Shown here: positions 1 through 10,558 of the stretch, piece after piece
Position numbering within the stretch: the stretch's first letter is position 1
How the letters are laid out: every line of letters starts with the position of its first letter
Assembly (NCBI GenBank): GCA_009869945.1
Contig: WIXG01000316.1
Coordinates: forward strand, 1-64,000
Reading direction: 5' to 3'
Length of the DNA: 64,000 bases
Source of the DNA: Mesaphorura yosii
Taxonomy: Eukaryota > Arthropoda > Collembola > Poduromorpha > Tullbergiidae
The notes under the pieces: generated by a model
What the model was told of the DNA's origin: nothing
Database searches by the model: none
The model's input: only the letters and a program-made list of their open reading frames with translations
Translations under genes and position numbers: made by a program

Positions 1-124
1 GATCCGACCCAACCCGAATCCGCAATTTAAATATGTTTCATTATCCATCCGACCCGTATCCAATTGGATACGGGTTGGACACGGTTTATCCGAAATTATC
101 CGATCCACGCCTCATCTCTAGTGT
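1..124. repeat. Dispersed-repeat-like fragment with a palindrome
   Basis: The first 124 bases are built from degenerate copies of a short word of the type ATCCGACCC/ATCCGAATCC on both strands. They contain a perfect 24-base palindrome at 52-75 centred on CCAATTGG. The stretch ends with ATCCACGCCTCATCTCTA, after which composition becomes ordinary. This looks like the end of a dispersed repeat cut by the window edge. An ORF (33-446) runs through it but has no recognisable protein features. The family is not identified. Confidence 0.4.
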
Positions 125-3100
125 GAACGTGAATTGCGATTTGCGAATTGTTACACAAGCGGAAAAGCGAGAGCCTCATCACCACAAGCATCGTCATCGC
201 TCTCATATTTACGTACGATGCAACTCGCTCAATACAAAAGCAAAGCCTTTTCAGGATTTACGTATAAATACGAGCATAAATTCCAAAGCCTCGTTAAACG
301 AATGCAAAAATGCTAAATGCAAAACATGCTCCAGAGAAATGCAGAGACTGACAGGCAGTGTTTTTAGCAAGACACTTTTAGATTGGCAAGCCGAAAATCC
401 CAAAACCCGTAGGCAAAGGTTTGCTTGTATTTTGTATATTTTGTAATAATATTTGTATTTGCCTTATAATTAGACCGTGGACGACTGGAACGTGACTCCG
501 CGTTTTGTTTAGACATTAGACATTGTATTTTGTAACTTTGTATGCATTCGTATTTGTATCATTTGTATTTACGTTTATGCAAACGCAAACGCGGAGCGTG
601 GAAGGTTGAATTGAAAATAAGGCCAGGCCAGGCTTTGGCTTGCTGATGAATTGAATTGACTGACGCTATTTTTGTCCTCACGAGCACACGAGCGTGTCTG
701 GGCCAGACTCGGTTTTTCAAATCCCTGATTTAATTAGCCACCAATAAATTCTTGAAGGCCGTCTTCTTGTCTTCCTTTCATTCATTCAAGTAGTCAAGCT
801 CCGCTCGACCCGTGTTGTTTAAAGCAAGGCAAGGGCTTGTCGGCTCGTGTCTATTATGACTCGGCTCGAATTCTCGAATGTGGGACAATCAGAAACTATT
901 TAGTGCAGTCGCAGTCAATTTTACCGCAACACGTACATAATCTACCACCGACAAGCAGAAAATCCAACCAACTCTGTGAGTAATTCGTACTGCTATTGCT
1001 AAGTGGGTCTGGCAATTAATCGGCTCCGCGTCGAATGATTAATCGTCTCTCGTCTGAGCCAGCCAGCAGTCTAATCAAGTGGAAAATGAAAATTACTAAC
1101 AATCACAATCAGCCTCAGACGTCAATACTGCGACTGTGGTTATTGGTTAAGGTCCGCGAGGTTGTTATTCAGTTATTTATAAAGCATGAGCTGGAACTTG
1201 CGATTTGCGCATTAGAATACGAGTACGACGTCTTAAATTAAACTGGTGCAAGGCTGATGACACGACAATTTATGAGGAAATATGCAACGTATGCAATTAA
1301 TTGACTCACGCGAGTGTTGGGCACGGGCTTTGAAATGAATGCAAATCATCGATATGGGAATTCCCGTAAATTCGGCGTGCGTGTGAGTGCACACGTCGTA
1401 TATTTCATGCTAGATGGACGAATTAGGGAATACGAATTTCCTCGCCAGTAAGCCAGGAACATGCATTCCAGGAGGTATTCGTTTCCATTTAGCTCGGAAG
1501 TCTTGGTAGCTGAAGCCGACGACGACAAACACCTTGACTTTGAATACTTTGAGACCCTTCAAGCCCCGTCCGGATTCGGATTTGGCAGCGACGACTGCAT
1601 TTACAAATCAGCATGGCGCGGTATTAAACCGAATTAACCGAACAAATTCTGAACCTGGCTCTATTTTGGGTCCATTTCGCCAATTTTTTAGTGACATCAC
1701 CCTGCATTTGCATATTTTTAGATGACTCACCGCTCCGAAATGATTCCGATCCAAAATTACAAAATCAGGGCTTCAGAGCCCAGAAGACAAGATACAAACG
1801 TACCCGTCGGCGCATTCTGATTTGCCCTGCACTGAAGAGACTCATTCAGCATGCATCGGGCCAGTGGAACAAAGTCCATGAGCGTTCAATATTTGGTCAG
1901 ATGTTTTCCAGTCAGAGGAAGAGTACGAGTAACGTCAATACTGTGACTGCGTTAAGCGGTGGAGCTGCATTGCCAAACGCCACTGCAAATGCATCAACCT
2001 CAACAAAGAAGCATGGCTGGCTTATATTGCATAAACTGAAGGTGTTTGGGAAGGAAACTCGAAGTTTGTGCCAACCTACGAAGCTGGAACGAAATACTAC
2101 TCAATTTTACATTTCATAGTAAGGAAAAGTGAATAAATCAATTCATAAACGTCCAATAAATTCCATGCAAAATATGTTGCATTGAATGGAGAAGATCTCC
2201 GCCTGCAATTAATTTATCTACAACAGAAACAAGTGCCGTTGAATTAACGGCTGGCGAGTGACGCCAGAGCAGCCACCTAATTGACCTTCCGACACGGCAG
2301 AGTAAACAGAATCGTTCGCGCTTGCGTAATTGGACCACGACCACGACCTGCCTGCATGATGCCTCGCACACATTTTAGTTTGAACGTGCCTTAAGCGCGT
2401 CCAATTGCAGTTCAGCAGAGTGCTTATCGCATCCGTCCTGCTGCTGCTGCCGACTGGGCATTTGGATTTTCAGTAATCGATTGGATTGCCGGATTTGAAG
2501 TCCCTGCTGTTTGCTGCTCTTTGGACTCTGAATGGCGAATGGACTTTGGATTTCACAAGTCACGAGTCACGAGCTACGATTCCAAGGCAAATTCTCGTGC
2601 GCAGCGATAACAGTCTGAAATTGAATGGAATCAGTTGAAATGAATTAACTCTTGAGTTGAGTTTGAATGGTCAGCAAACTAACCTTTGCGGGCAAGTAAA
2701 AAGTTGGTAGCGCAGCGCAGCGGTCGCGCCGAATCAGCATCAATCATTCATCAGGTTCTTGGAATAGGCTGCCACTTCGCTGTAAATATAAATCGAACAC
2801 CTTCCGAGTAATAATGAAGGAGTGAGTCCAAGGTCAAGCGGTTTAGTCCCAGCCGCCGTAGCTAGCGTAATCACGGCCGCCTCGCAAAGCAAGAGCAAAA
2901 GGATAAGGATAAGTGCGCCGGTGTGCCATTAAACTAGACTTACCGCCCGAGTGGCCCGAGCCTGACTCGGCGGCGTTAATTTATATGCAAAACAGGTTTC
3001 ATTCTTAGCGCGGCTTATGCAAAATGCAATCAATTGAGCGATTCCGGGATTCAGTTCAATAAAAACTTGAAGTTCAATCCATGAATTGGACTGAGCACAG

Positions 3101-4190
3101 TCAACAACTTGAGCAATCCGGATCCAGCGAATGGGTAACTGGAGAAGGTTAAACAAAGGTTGAACCAAGAATCATGCACTTTCAACTTTCTGATTTTGGC
3201 ATCCAGGGAAAAAAGAAAAATATCAAGAAACTCCCAACTTTGCGTTTGGTTCCAAGACACTTACAGCTCCTATCAGATCTCTCAATTCCCATTCTACTCT
3301 CAGTGTCCGGCAAATCGTCAGGCACGTCGTGTCTATCACGATGCGTGGGATCTAAATAATCGAAACGACAAAAGTCACGACACGAGTGTGAAAATGACAA
3401 AATGAGGAAAGAATCATCATATTCGCATTCACACCAGTCAAACATGCGTGACCAGTTCAGGTGCCAAGTAAAATGTCTCACGCATGTGACCCATTGTTCT
3501 GTTTCACGAAGAGGTACCTTAACTGATGACAAGGCCACGTTGGTCAAACTACCAAACGCCAAACCGGAAGGAAGAGAAGCTTCTTGGTCTTGGACTGAGT
3601 TCTGAGGTACCTGAGTTCGTGTTGAGTTGTAGCAATTGAGAACTTCGTGGTCTTGAAGAAATTATTACCTAATGTTTAATGACTTTTGTCAATTTACAAT
3701 TAGCAATTTGGCTGTTGCAGGGTGCCTCAAGTTTTGGCTCTTGGCTCTGACTCGGCCGAGCCTTTCTCCTTTCACGAATTACCTTACATTCCATCTTTGC
3801 TGAAGCTGTTAACTGCCAAATTCTTCATCCAACAGGCACAGGCACCCTGTAGAATCCCCACGCGAACGCAGCGCCTTTGGAATTCCCCACTTGAATGTAT
3901 CAAGTATCAAGCAGCAAGCTACTGAATTGAACTTGAAACTATTTTTCTTCGTTGATTACGACGTTACGTGTGTCGTGGTGGACGTGAGAACCGGTTCTCT
4001 TTTCGAACGATGATGACTCAGGTAATGGTAGTAATCAAACCAAAACTCATCAGCATTTGCATAACACTTAGACTGACTGTGACTGTGACCCTGACAGAGA
4101 ACTACTGCGAAAACACAACAATACCAATAGCAATGGAAGATAAGAAGCCAAACCGAGCCAAGACTGACGTCAAGTGCATCACCTCGCACG
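125..4190. other. Gene-free stretch, no feature recognised
   Basis: About 4 kb with only short ORFs (the longest is 142 codons at 1691-2119), none with a recognisable domain, signal peptide or plausible exon chain. Composition is AT-rich with many TTGAATT/AATTG words. It probably holds intergenic DNA and distal regulatory sequence for the Gly-rich gene downstream. Confidence 0.5.
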
Positions 4191-4194
4191 CTGA

Positions 4195-4202
4195 TATAAA
4201 AG
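4195..4202 (+). promoter_or_regulatory. TATA box of the Gly-rich secreted protein gene
   Basis: TATAAAAG lies 167 bases before the start codon at 4362, and an initiator-like TCAG follows at 4237-4240. Both elements point to the plus strand, and no other gene start is nearby. Confidence 0.6.
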
Positions 4203-4361
4203 ACTTTGTCCACCACATATTTGGCTCATGTTCACGTCAGATTTAAACGGCACTGCACCCAAGACCCTTCAATCTTCATCTTCAGTCCACTAGTTTTTTA
4301 TCTTTCCTGTCTTGCTTTGTAATTGTGCTGTTGGCTGTTGTTTTGTTACTCGTCGTCCGCC

Positions 4362-4919
4362 ATGTATTCCAGAGCGCTCCTTCTGCTCCTCGCCTTGGCT
4401 ATTTTTGGCGTGTTCATCGTGTCTGCCCGTAAGTCAAGTTACATCATTTATCACATTCTTAATTCGTTCCAGCCTGCAGCCAATTAATATGCGTTCGTGC
4501 GTGAAGCCTGAATTACTGATTAAAACGAGTATTGCCTTCCTATCCCAGAATACGGACGCGAACGTGGACATCACGGACATCACGGACGCCGCGGTGGTAG
4601 ATTCGGCCATGGAGGCTATGGAGGAGGATATGGACCTGGCTACGGAGGATACCCAGGAGGCGGCTACGGAGGATATCCAGGAGGCGGCTACGGAGGATAT
4701 CCAGGAGGCGGCTACGGAGGTTATCCCGGAGGCGGCTACGGTGGCTACCCTGGAGGTGGCTACGGCGGGTACCCAGGAGGCGGTCAAAGTCAGTCGGTCG
4801 CCAGTGCAAACGCTCAATCCTCTAGCGCCAACCTTGGTTTTGGTCCCTTCAATGCAGGCATCTCTTCGTCCAGCGCCAGCGCCAGTGCTCAAGCTGGATC
4901 GGGCGGTTTTGGAAAGTAG
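4362..4919 (+). CDS. Secreted glycine/tyrosine-rich repeat protein
   Basis: Two exons, 4362-4428 and 4549-4919, give 145 residues; the single intron falls directly after the signal peptide. The N terminus (MYSRALLLLLALAIFGVFIV) is a classic signal peptide. A basic His/Arg/Gly segment (GRERGHHGHHGRRGGRFGHG) follows, then six copies of the octapeptide GYGGYPGG, then a Ser/Ala/Gln-rich tail ending SGGFGK. There are no cysteines after the signal peptide. Gly/Tyr repeat proteins of this sort occur in arthropod cuticle, silk and glue, and as glycine-rich antimicrobial peptides; the sequence does not say which. A strong TATA box upstream suggests regulated, high expression. The gene structure is secure and the function is unknown. 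Confidence 0.85.
4638..4781 (+). repeat. Six tandem 24-base units encoding GYGGYPGG
   Basis: Six head-to-tail units of 24 bases, beginning GGCTACGGAGGATACCCAGG, lie inside exon 2 of the secreted Gly-rich protein. The central units are nearly identical in DNA and the last two differ mostly at third positions, as expected when repeats expand in frame by slippage or unequal exchange. Confidence 0.85.
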
Positions 4920-5819
4920 ATCCGGGACTTGTTCTCTTCTTCTTTGAGCAACTTGTTTCTATTTATGCTTTGACACTACTTAGGTATTACTTTTTTTGTT
5001 GCATTGTACTTGTACCAGTTTGACGTACAAATCTGTAAGATTATCATTCTGTGATAATTAAAGTGTTGAAATTTATAATCTAATGTGCTTTAACATCATG
5101 ACCGATCGTCGTTCCTCGCGAAGGTCGTCAACAATTTCGCTTTGCGTCTCAGGCCCGACTTTGCTGATACGTGCATGCTGCTGCTGTTTTCATGACGTAA
5201 ACTGCAGCCGTGATGTGAGTCCTGCCCTAAGTCTAAGCAAAAAACTGGATTGTAAGACATTAAGATCATAAATTACGAACAAAATGTGTCATCTGCTGCA
5301 AGATTTAGAATGGACCATGCATAAATTAACACCTGAACTCTATTTGTTACAAGATACGTCATTAACGTTTACACTCATTCGGACAGACTGTTGTATTCAT
5401 TAAAGATCTTTTTTTACTGGACCCAGTATGTTCGTCACAGTTATGAAACTCTTGCGCAGTGCGCAAGCAGCGACTAAAAGCACACCGAAATTTTGCAGAA
5501 ATAGATTGGTCAGACTCCCGTTGGCCAATGATAAAGGTGGCAGGATGCGGGAGCCAGGAATGAACGAGCTGTTTCGCGAATTGATATACACGATTTCGCA
5601 AACGCAAATCAGACGGGTACGGAGAAAGAACGGTCGAGTCTCTTGAAGTTGAGTTTCTTCAGAGCGCGATGCTGAAACTTTTTAATTTGAACGCAACATT
5701 GAATTTTACCAGAATGGTTTGAGGATCTTCGTGGCTCTTTTAGTGACTGTGATTGATTAGGGTTTAGGGCCATCGGTACTACGAAAACTTGTCCGGACTC
5801 AGATCAAGCATTTTTATTT
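4920..5819. other. Intergenic, no feature recognised
   Basis: This holds the 3' flank of the Gly-rich gene (AATTAAAG near 5057 may act as a polyadenylation signal) and the 5' flank of CCZ1. Short ORFs here have no recognisable content. Confidence 0.5.
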
Positions 5820-7890
5820 ATGATGGAGCAACTGGAAACGAACACGATAAAGCTGAAGGAGTTCTACGTTTTTAATTACACAATAACATCAGCCGACACA
5901 GACAAGATTAGGAGGCGTTTATCCAGAGAGAAAAGTGATTCTGCCAAAAGTAGCAGCGGTGATGAAGGCGGCGGGCGTGGTGGTGATGAAAAATCCAGCA
6001 CTGGCGTTCAAAGTTCCTCTTTCTCGGATGTAAGCCCTAATTAATTTAATTTAGATTCACTATCACTGGTTAGCTTTGCTTTAATCGCGGGTTGTGCCTT
6101 GTGCGTTTGCTTGGATTTACAGGACGAGCACGAGCTAGCCAAAATCCTATACTATTACCCACCAGGGACCGATACCAATACCAAGTTGAAAAAAGTCGGC
6201 ATGTGCGAAGCCATTATTAAGTTTGCTGAGTAAGTCTTATATTCTTAAGCTTTTGTTCAGATAACTTCACTACTTTATTACATTTGGCTGCAGAAACTTC
6301 CACACGCGACCCTCCTGTGATTCTGTCAACACGCAGAAGGCGCGATACGTCTTTCTGGAGCCTGAACCCCAATATTGGTTTGTCATTGTAATGCCGTCAA
6401 TTGAATTACAACCATATTCAAATTTAGAACGTAGCATAATTAATTTCCATGCTTTCAATGTCAGGTTTTAACTGTGCCCAGTTCGACCAAGGTGACACCC
6501 GAAGGCCTAGAAATGATTGAGTACCAGAGTGATTCTATTCAGGATAACGTGTACCAAGCTCTCTTGAAACAACTGCATGGCAAATTTGTATTCCTTCATG
6601 ATACTCTGGAGCAGTTTGTGGCGAAAAACGGACTTGGGCAGCTGAGGATCAAACTTGGTCGATTTATGGATTCTGTGAGGCCAGAACTCAGAAATGTTTA
6701 TGGATTTAGACCTTCGATTTTCGGATTGCAATGATTTATTGCTGGATTTCAGACCCTTCCAAGAATTGACATGAACAACTGCGGTGTGAATGAAGTATTT
6801 CAGGGACTCCAATTTCAACCGCTTGATCGACAGTTATTTCTTGACTTCCAAAGTTTTAATAATTGCCTGATGCTGGAATTTCCAAGCGTGTCCAAAGTAT
6901 TATTCTATCAGTCTGAGAAATTAGTGTGGTAAGTTCAAGTGAACATTTAATCTGTACTGAAAGCAGATATGAACAATGATCGGATTGGACAGGTGCGGAA
7001 TTGCGCAGACAGACGTACAAGTTTTTAATGACTACTTCTTGCTTGACATCATGCCAAAAATAAGGGACTCCAGGACCGGCTTCGTCTTCAAGAAGAAGTC
7101 ACACATTTCACTATGCAAAGATCCTCAGGTAGAATTTGCACCCGCCTCAGATTTTCCGGCTGAATACGAGCAAATTAAAGTTAAAGACAGGGAACATTTT
7201 CACGTGCTGGTCTATAAAGCTATGCACTCCTTTCTCACCGTCCTCATTCACGGTAAATTTTTTTCAACCAGCCCCAGATTGAATTGCGGAATTAACTGTG
7301 AATTTTCCTTCGTCAGATTCAATCACATTGTCTGAGGAGCTCGTGTCTGACCTCGACACGTACCTGAATGTGAATTTAATCCCGCTCGCCAAAACGTTGA
7401 CTCAAATTCCTGCGTCGGCGGAGTTCACGTCTTCGAATGTGAAATTCATTTACTTCAATAACCTCAACTTGGCCGAGAAAAGTACATTGACATGGCCAAG
7501 CACGGCGACTGAACAAGACGCGTATAAATTGCTGGCGGATTTGCGATTAGATTTAAAAGAGTGAGTTAAAATTGTTTCCTGCTGCTAGAAAGTGCATGCA
7601 TTTAATTTCGTAATTTGCATCTTGCAGTTATTGCGGTGGAAACGGCGAGCTCACAGTTAAACTGCTCTCAGAATGTTGGGTGGTAGCAAAAGCATCAAAT
7701 AACCGTGAATTCTATGCAATTTTCAATAACAAGGGGTCCAATTTATTAGAAATCGAAGGTAAAAGTTCCAACCCAATCCAATTGAGCATAAACAACAAAA
7801 ATCAATGCAAATTAATCCGATTTACCATTTGCAGATGAGCTGAAGAAGTTGACCGACTTGAATTTAAGCAACATATTTTTCCAAGACTGA
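5820..7890 (+). CDS. CCZ1: CCZ1, vacuolar/endosomal fusion protein
   Basis: Nine exons: 5820-6029, 6123-6229, 6294-6387, 6465-6674, 6753-6928, 6993-7252, 7317-7560, 7628-7758 and 7835-7890. All junctions keep phase, giving about 428 residues, the usual family size being near 480. CCZ1 pairs with MON1 to form the exchange factor that loads Rab7 with GTP on late endosomes and drives early-to-late endosome conversion. Recognisable blocks match the animal family: KKVGMCEAIIKF, NTQKARYVFLEPEPQYWFVI, KFIYFNNLNLAEKSTL near the C-terminal third, and an end near SNIFFQD. The first longin-like domain has a Ser/Gly-rich low-complexity insert (about residues 35-68) longer than in vertebrates. Start is at 5820 or the adjacent in-frame ATG at 5823. 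Its client Rab7 is also in this window, at 60850. Confidence 0.93.
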
Positions 7891-8108
7891 CGAAAAGTCT
7901 GCCATTCCACGAATTTGTCTGCATTTTGTCGAATCATTGAATCATTCCATATCGTATCAGATTGTCAGCAGATGAGTCACGAATGCTTATCAGTTGCATG
8001 CTAATTTTACACCTGATTAATGTGATTGTTCGATTCGAATGAATACGAGGTAATAAATAATTTATTGCATTGCGTTTTAATTTGATACTTGTAACTGTAA
8101 CTTGTACC

Positions 8109-8477
8109 TTAATGGTTCGAACTCGAGCTGACTCCACTTCCTCTTCGGTATCTCGCCTTTAATCTCCAATTGCCTCCGTACTTCACTGGCAGCTGGGATT
8201 CGTCTTTTGCGTCTTGTTTGTTGTCCTCCGGGCTCGTTTGTCTGCTGGTCACTTTACTGCCAACGCCGCTGCTGCGGGCCTCAAAAGAGTGCAAAACCGC
8301 TTCGGCAGCATTTGACCTGAGGTTTTCGTCCAGATTCAAAGCCGATACCGAATTTGTATTCATGCCAGCGTCAATATTGGCGGCTGTGGCGGCCCTGCTG
8401 GACTTCTGGAGTGGATTTCTGCAGGAAACGCAGATTACGTGGAGGAGAGTCACGAACAAGAGGATGCAGATCTTCAT
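8109..8477 (-). CDS. Small secreted, prohormone-like protein 1
   Basis: An uninterrupted 122-codon reading frame. I chose the internal ATG at 8477 because it begins a clean signal peptide (MKICILLFVTLLHVICVSC), and a splice-acceptor-like TTTTGCCACAG lies three bases upstream, suggesting a spliced 5' leader. The mature part is polar and low in cysteine. Near the C terminus, a basic patch with a dibasic RR site separates LPVKYGGNWRLKARY from a Ser-rich tail (GSGVSSSSNH). That layout resembles a peptide-hormone precursor, but I recognise no known family. Similar small secreted proteins lie at 9549 and 20429 on the same strand. Expression and processing are inferred. Confidence 0.5.
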   Translation of the reverse strand: MKICILLFVTLLHVICVSCRNPLQKSSRAATAANIDAGMNTNSVSALNLDENLRSNAAEAVLHSFEARSSGVGSKVTSRQTSPEDNKQDAKDESQLPVKYGGNWRLKARYRRGSGVSSSSNH

Positions 8478-9548
8478 TTCTGTGGCAAAAGAACCCAATG
8501 CACACAATTTTGACTTGATGTGATGATCATCTGCATTTGATTCTTACGAGAATTGGACTTAGTTTGAGCTTTCTTACCGGCGTTGTTGCAGAGTCCAATC
8601 TGTTACGGTTCTTTGCGAGAAGCGAGATTGGCAGCTGGAGTTGAATAAATTGAAGAGTTCTCAGATCTGAATTTAAACTTAATCAATCAGAAAGCCTGCC
8701 TACAGTCTTGTTAACTAATTCAATGTTCAATCAGTTATGATTTATTAATCACTCTCGAAACTGATGCACGCTTCCAAGTTCCACCTTGAGACCTGACCTA
8801 GAGAGTAATTACGTTTAACAGTTAACAGATTGGAATGCGTGTTCAGTTTTCATCAGCGTTTGTGAAGTTGAAGCTGGTGTTGATGAGTTAATGTGGTCGT
8901 GGTCCGTCGTAGTGTGAATAATCAATTACTCTAATTTTGTCTTCGCTCGTCTCTAATTAATAACACCCACTTGTCGTTCCCTCGTAACGCGTAAGTACAA
9001 ACTTTAACTGGCATAGGCATAAGTGACTTGATTTTTACTAAGAAACAGACTTGCGTTATTCATCAAGTGCCAATGCAATTTGTAATTCGTATCGTAATTC
9101 TGCTGTAGTGACATCATTTGCAGTTGCGTTTTTCTATATGGAATTCGATCTGGATGAGATGAACGATGAATCAAAGACGTCTTATTCACTGTCAGAGTCG
9201 AAAGGTTTGCTCTTTCCTGGCCTGGCCTGCGCTTTGGACGATGACGCTCTATCGCTTTCTGAGTAGCTGGAGAACTGGTGAACTGGAATTGATCAGAAGA
9301 ATCCAAACAGCAGAAGCAGCAACAGCGCAGCAAATGGCAAATATTATCGTAGAAAAGGTCGAAGGTCTTGGGCAAGAATTCGCAATAGTTCAGCTTATTT
9401 ATGACATGACGAAGTGTGTGTGACATGAATGAATGGGTTCCAGTAATAGGCAATGAAGAAATTGCACAAGCTGCCGTTCCGTAGACATGCTGACGACGAA
9501 GACCGGTCGGATCTTCATGCACCTCGTGTCGTTCTTCTAGAATACGCT
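8478..9548. other. Intergenic, no gene recognised
   Basis: This includes the probable 5' leader of the minus-strand secreted gene at 8109. A 172-codon minus-strand frame (9004-9522) has no recognisable domain and no good splice context. Confidence 0.4.
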
Positions 9549-9896
9549 TTAGAGCTTAATACATCTTGGATAACACCGAGGAGTTCGTCTTTCAAGTGGC
9601 TCTACATAGTCTTTAACCGTATTCGTAACATCCGATGGCATTTCGTTATCGTTATCACGTTTAACGTCGTAAATCCATGCCTGCGCTGGCTCTGCATAAT
9701 CTACTGGACTCGGTCCCTGCCCCTGCCACCTCTCCTCTGCTCCTGCTAACTCGTCACTGTCACCAATTAGCCGGTCGACGTCGTCGTACTCGAAGTATTC
9801 TTCTAGACGGCTGATTGCAGCGTTGGCAAAAGCAGTGACACTAATGGCAATTATCAGGACGATTGTGGAGATGACACCGGGAGGTTTTATCTTCAT
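9549..9896 (-). CDS. Small secreted, neuropeptide-precursor-like protein 2
   Basis: Single coding exon of 115 residues. The chosen ATG at 9896 opens a signal peptide (MKIKPPGVISTIVLIIAISV...), and an acceptor (CTCAACTCCAG) sits one base upstream, with donor-like GTAAG sequence near 9963 for a spliced leader. The acidic spacer carries a KR site (IYDVKR) and, near the end, an RR site that would release an 11-residue C-terminal peptide, TPRCYPRCIKL, able to close a small disulphide ring (C-Y-P-R-C). Signal peptide, acidic spacers, dibasic sites and a short cystine-bridged end are the classic neuropeptide precursor plan. The peptide does not match allatostatin C, CCAP, inotocin, elevenin or CCHamide as I know them. 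Function is unknown. Confidence 0.55.
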   Translation of the reverse strand: MKIKPPGVISTIVLIIAISVTAFANAAISRLEEYFEYDDVDRLIGDSDELAGAEERWQGQGPSPVDYAEPAQAWIYDVKRDNDNEMPSDVTNTVKDYVEPLERRTPRCYPRCIKL

Positions 9897-10558
9897 TCTG
9901 GAGTTGAGATTAATTACAACGATTGTGAATTTACATGCAATACACACGACACGACTTTAAAACTTACAGGCACTTAATCGGCACGTTACCTTTTGGATGA
10001 ACAGGACACAATGGAAATGTGGTTATTATTCTTATTATCGAGTATCATTTGTTCTCGAGACTCGATTTGTGATATTCCAGACCACACTGGCTGAAAGGTG
10101 AAGGACTCAATACAATACTGGCAAGACCATTGCAAGCTTCTTATTCCCATTGTGAATATCGAAAGCGAAGCTATCAAATATTGATACGGAAATTTTGACG
10201 TTGACGTCGTGTTTCTCAGCCATTTAATTAACCAACATTTCCTCTCCAGTGCGTTGACTGTTGACCCAATGTCTCAATGCCTCACCGCACCGCAAACTGC
10301 GATTACGATTTCATGTGATTCATATCAGCAGCGCTACGCTACGCTCAGTTTTCGTATTCCCATTCTCATTGTGGTATCCTGTCACGTCAAATTTATTATT
10401 CATGCTCCTTGCAATTGAACTGTCATGTTGTGTCGTGTGCCCTCATTGTCGTTTATTGTTTTTAGAACCGTTTACTGTAAATGCGTTTCAAGAACTAGTA
10501 AAACTCTTAAAATGTACGGGAATTGCAATTGCGAGAGGAATAATTAATTATCAAGCGC
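9897..10558. other. Intergenic, leader of the peptide gene at most
   Basis: On the minus strand, donor-like GTAAG and GTAAC near 9963-9990 probably end the non-coding first exon of the secreted peptide gene. Nothing else is recognised before the 3' end of SEC14-like gene A. Confidence 0.4.

Noticed and set aside
1691-2119. 142-codon plus-strand frame with a Lys/Arg-rich segment
   Set aside because: No recognisable domain, no plausible neighbouring exons, and a chance frame of this size is expected in 64 kb.
9004-9522. 172-codon minus-strand frame
   Set aside because: Cysteine cluster and otherwise random residues; no splice context or recognisable family.
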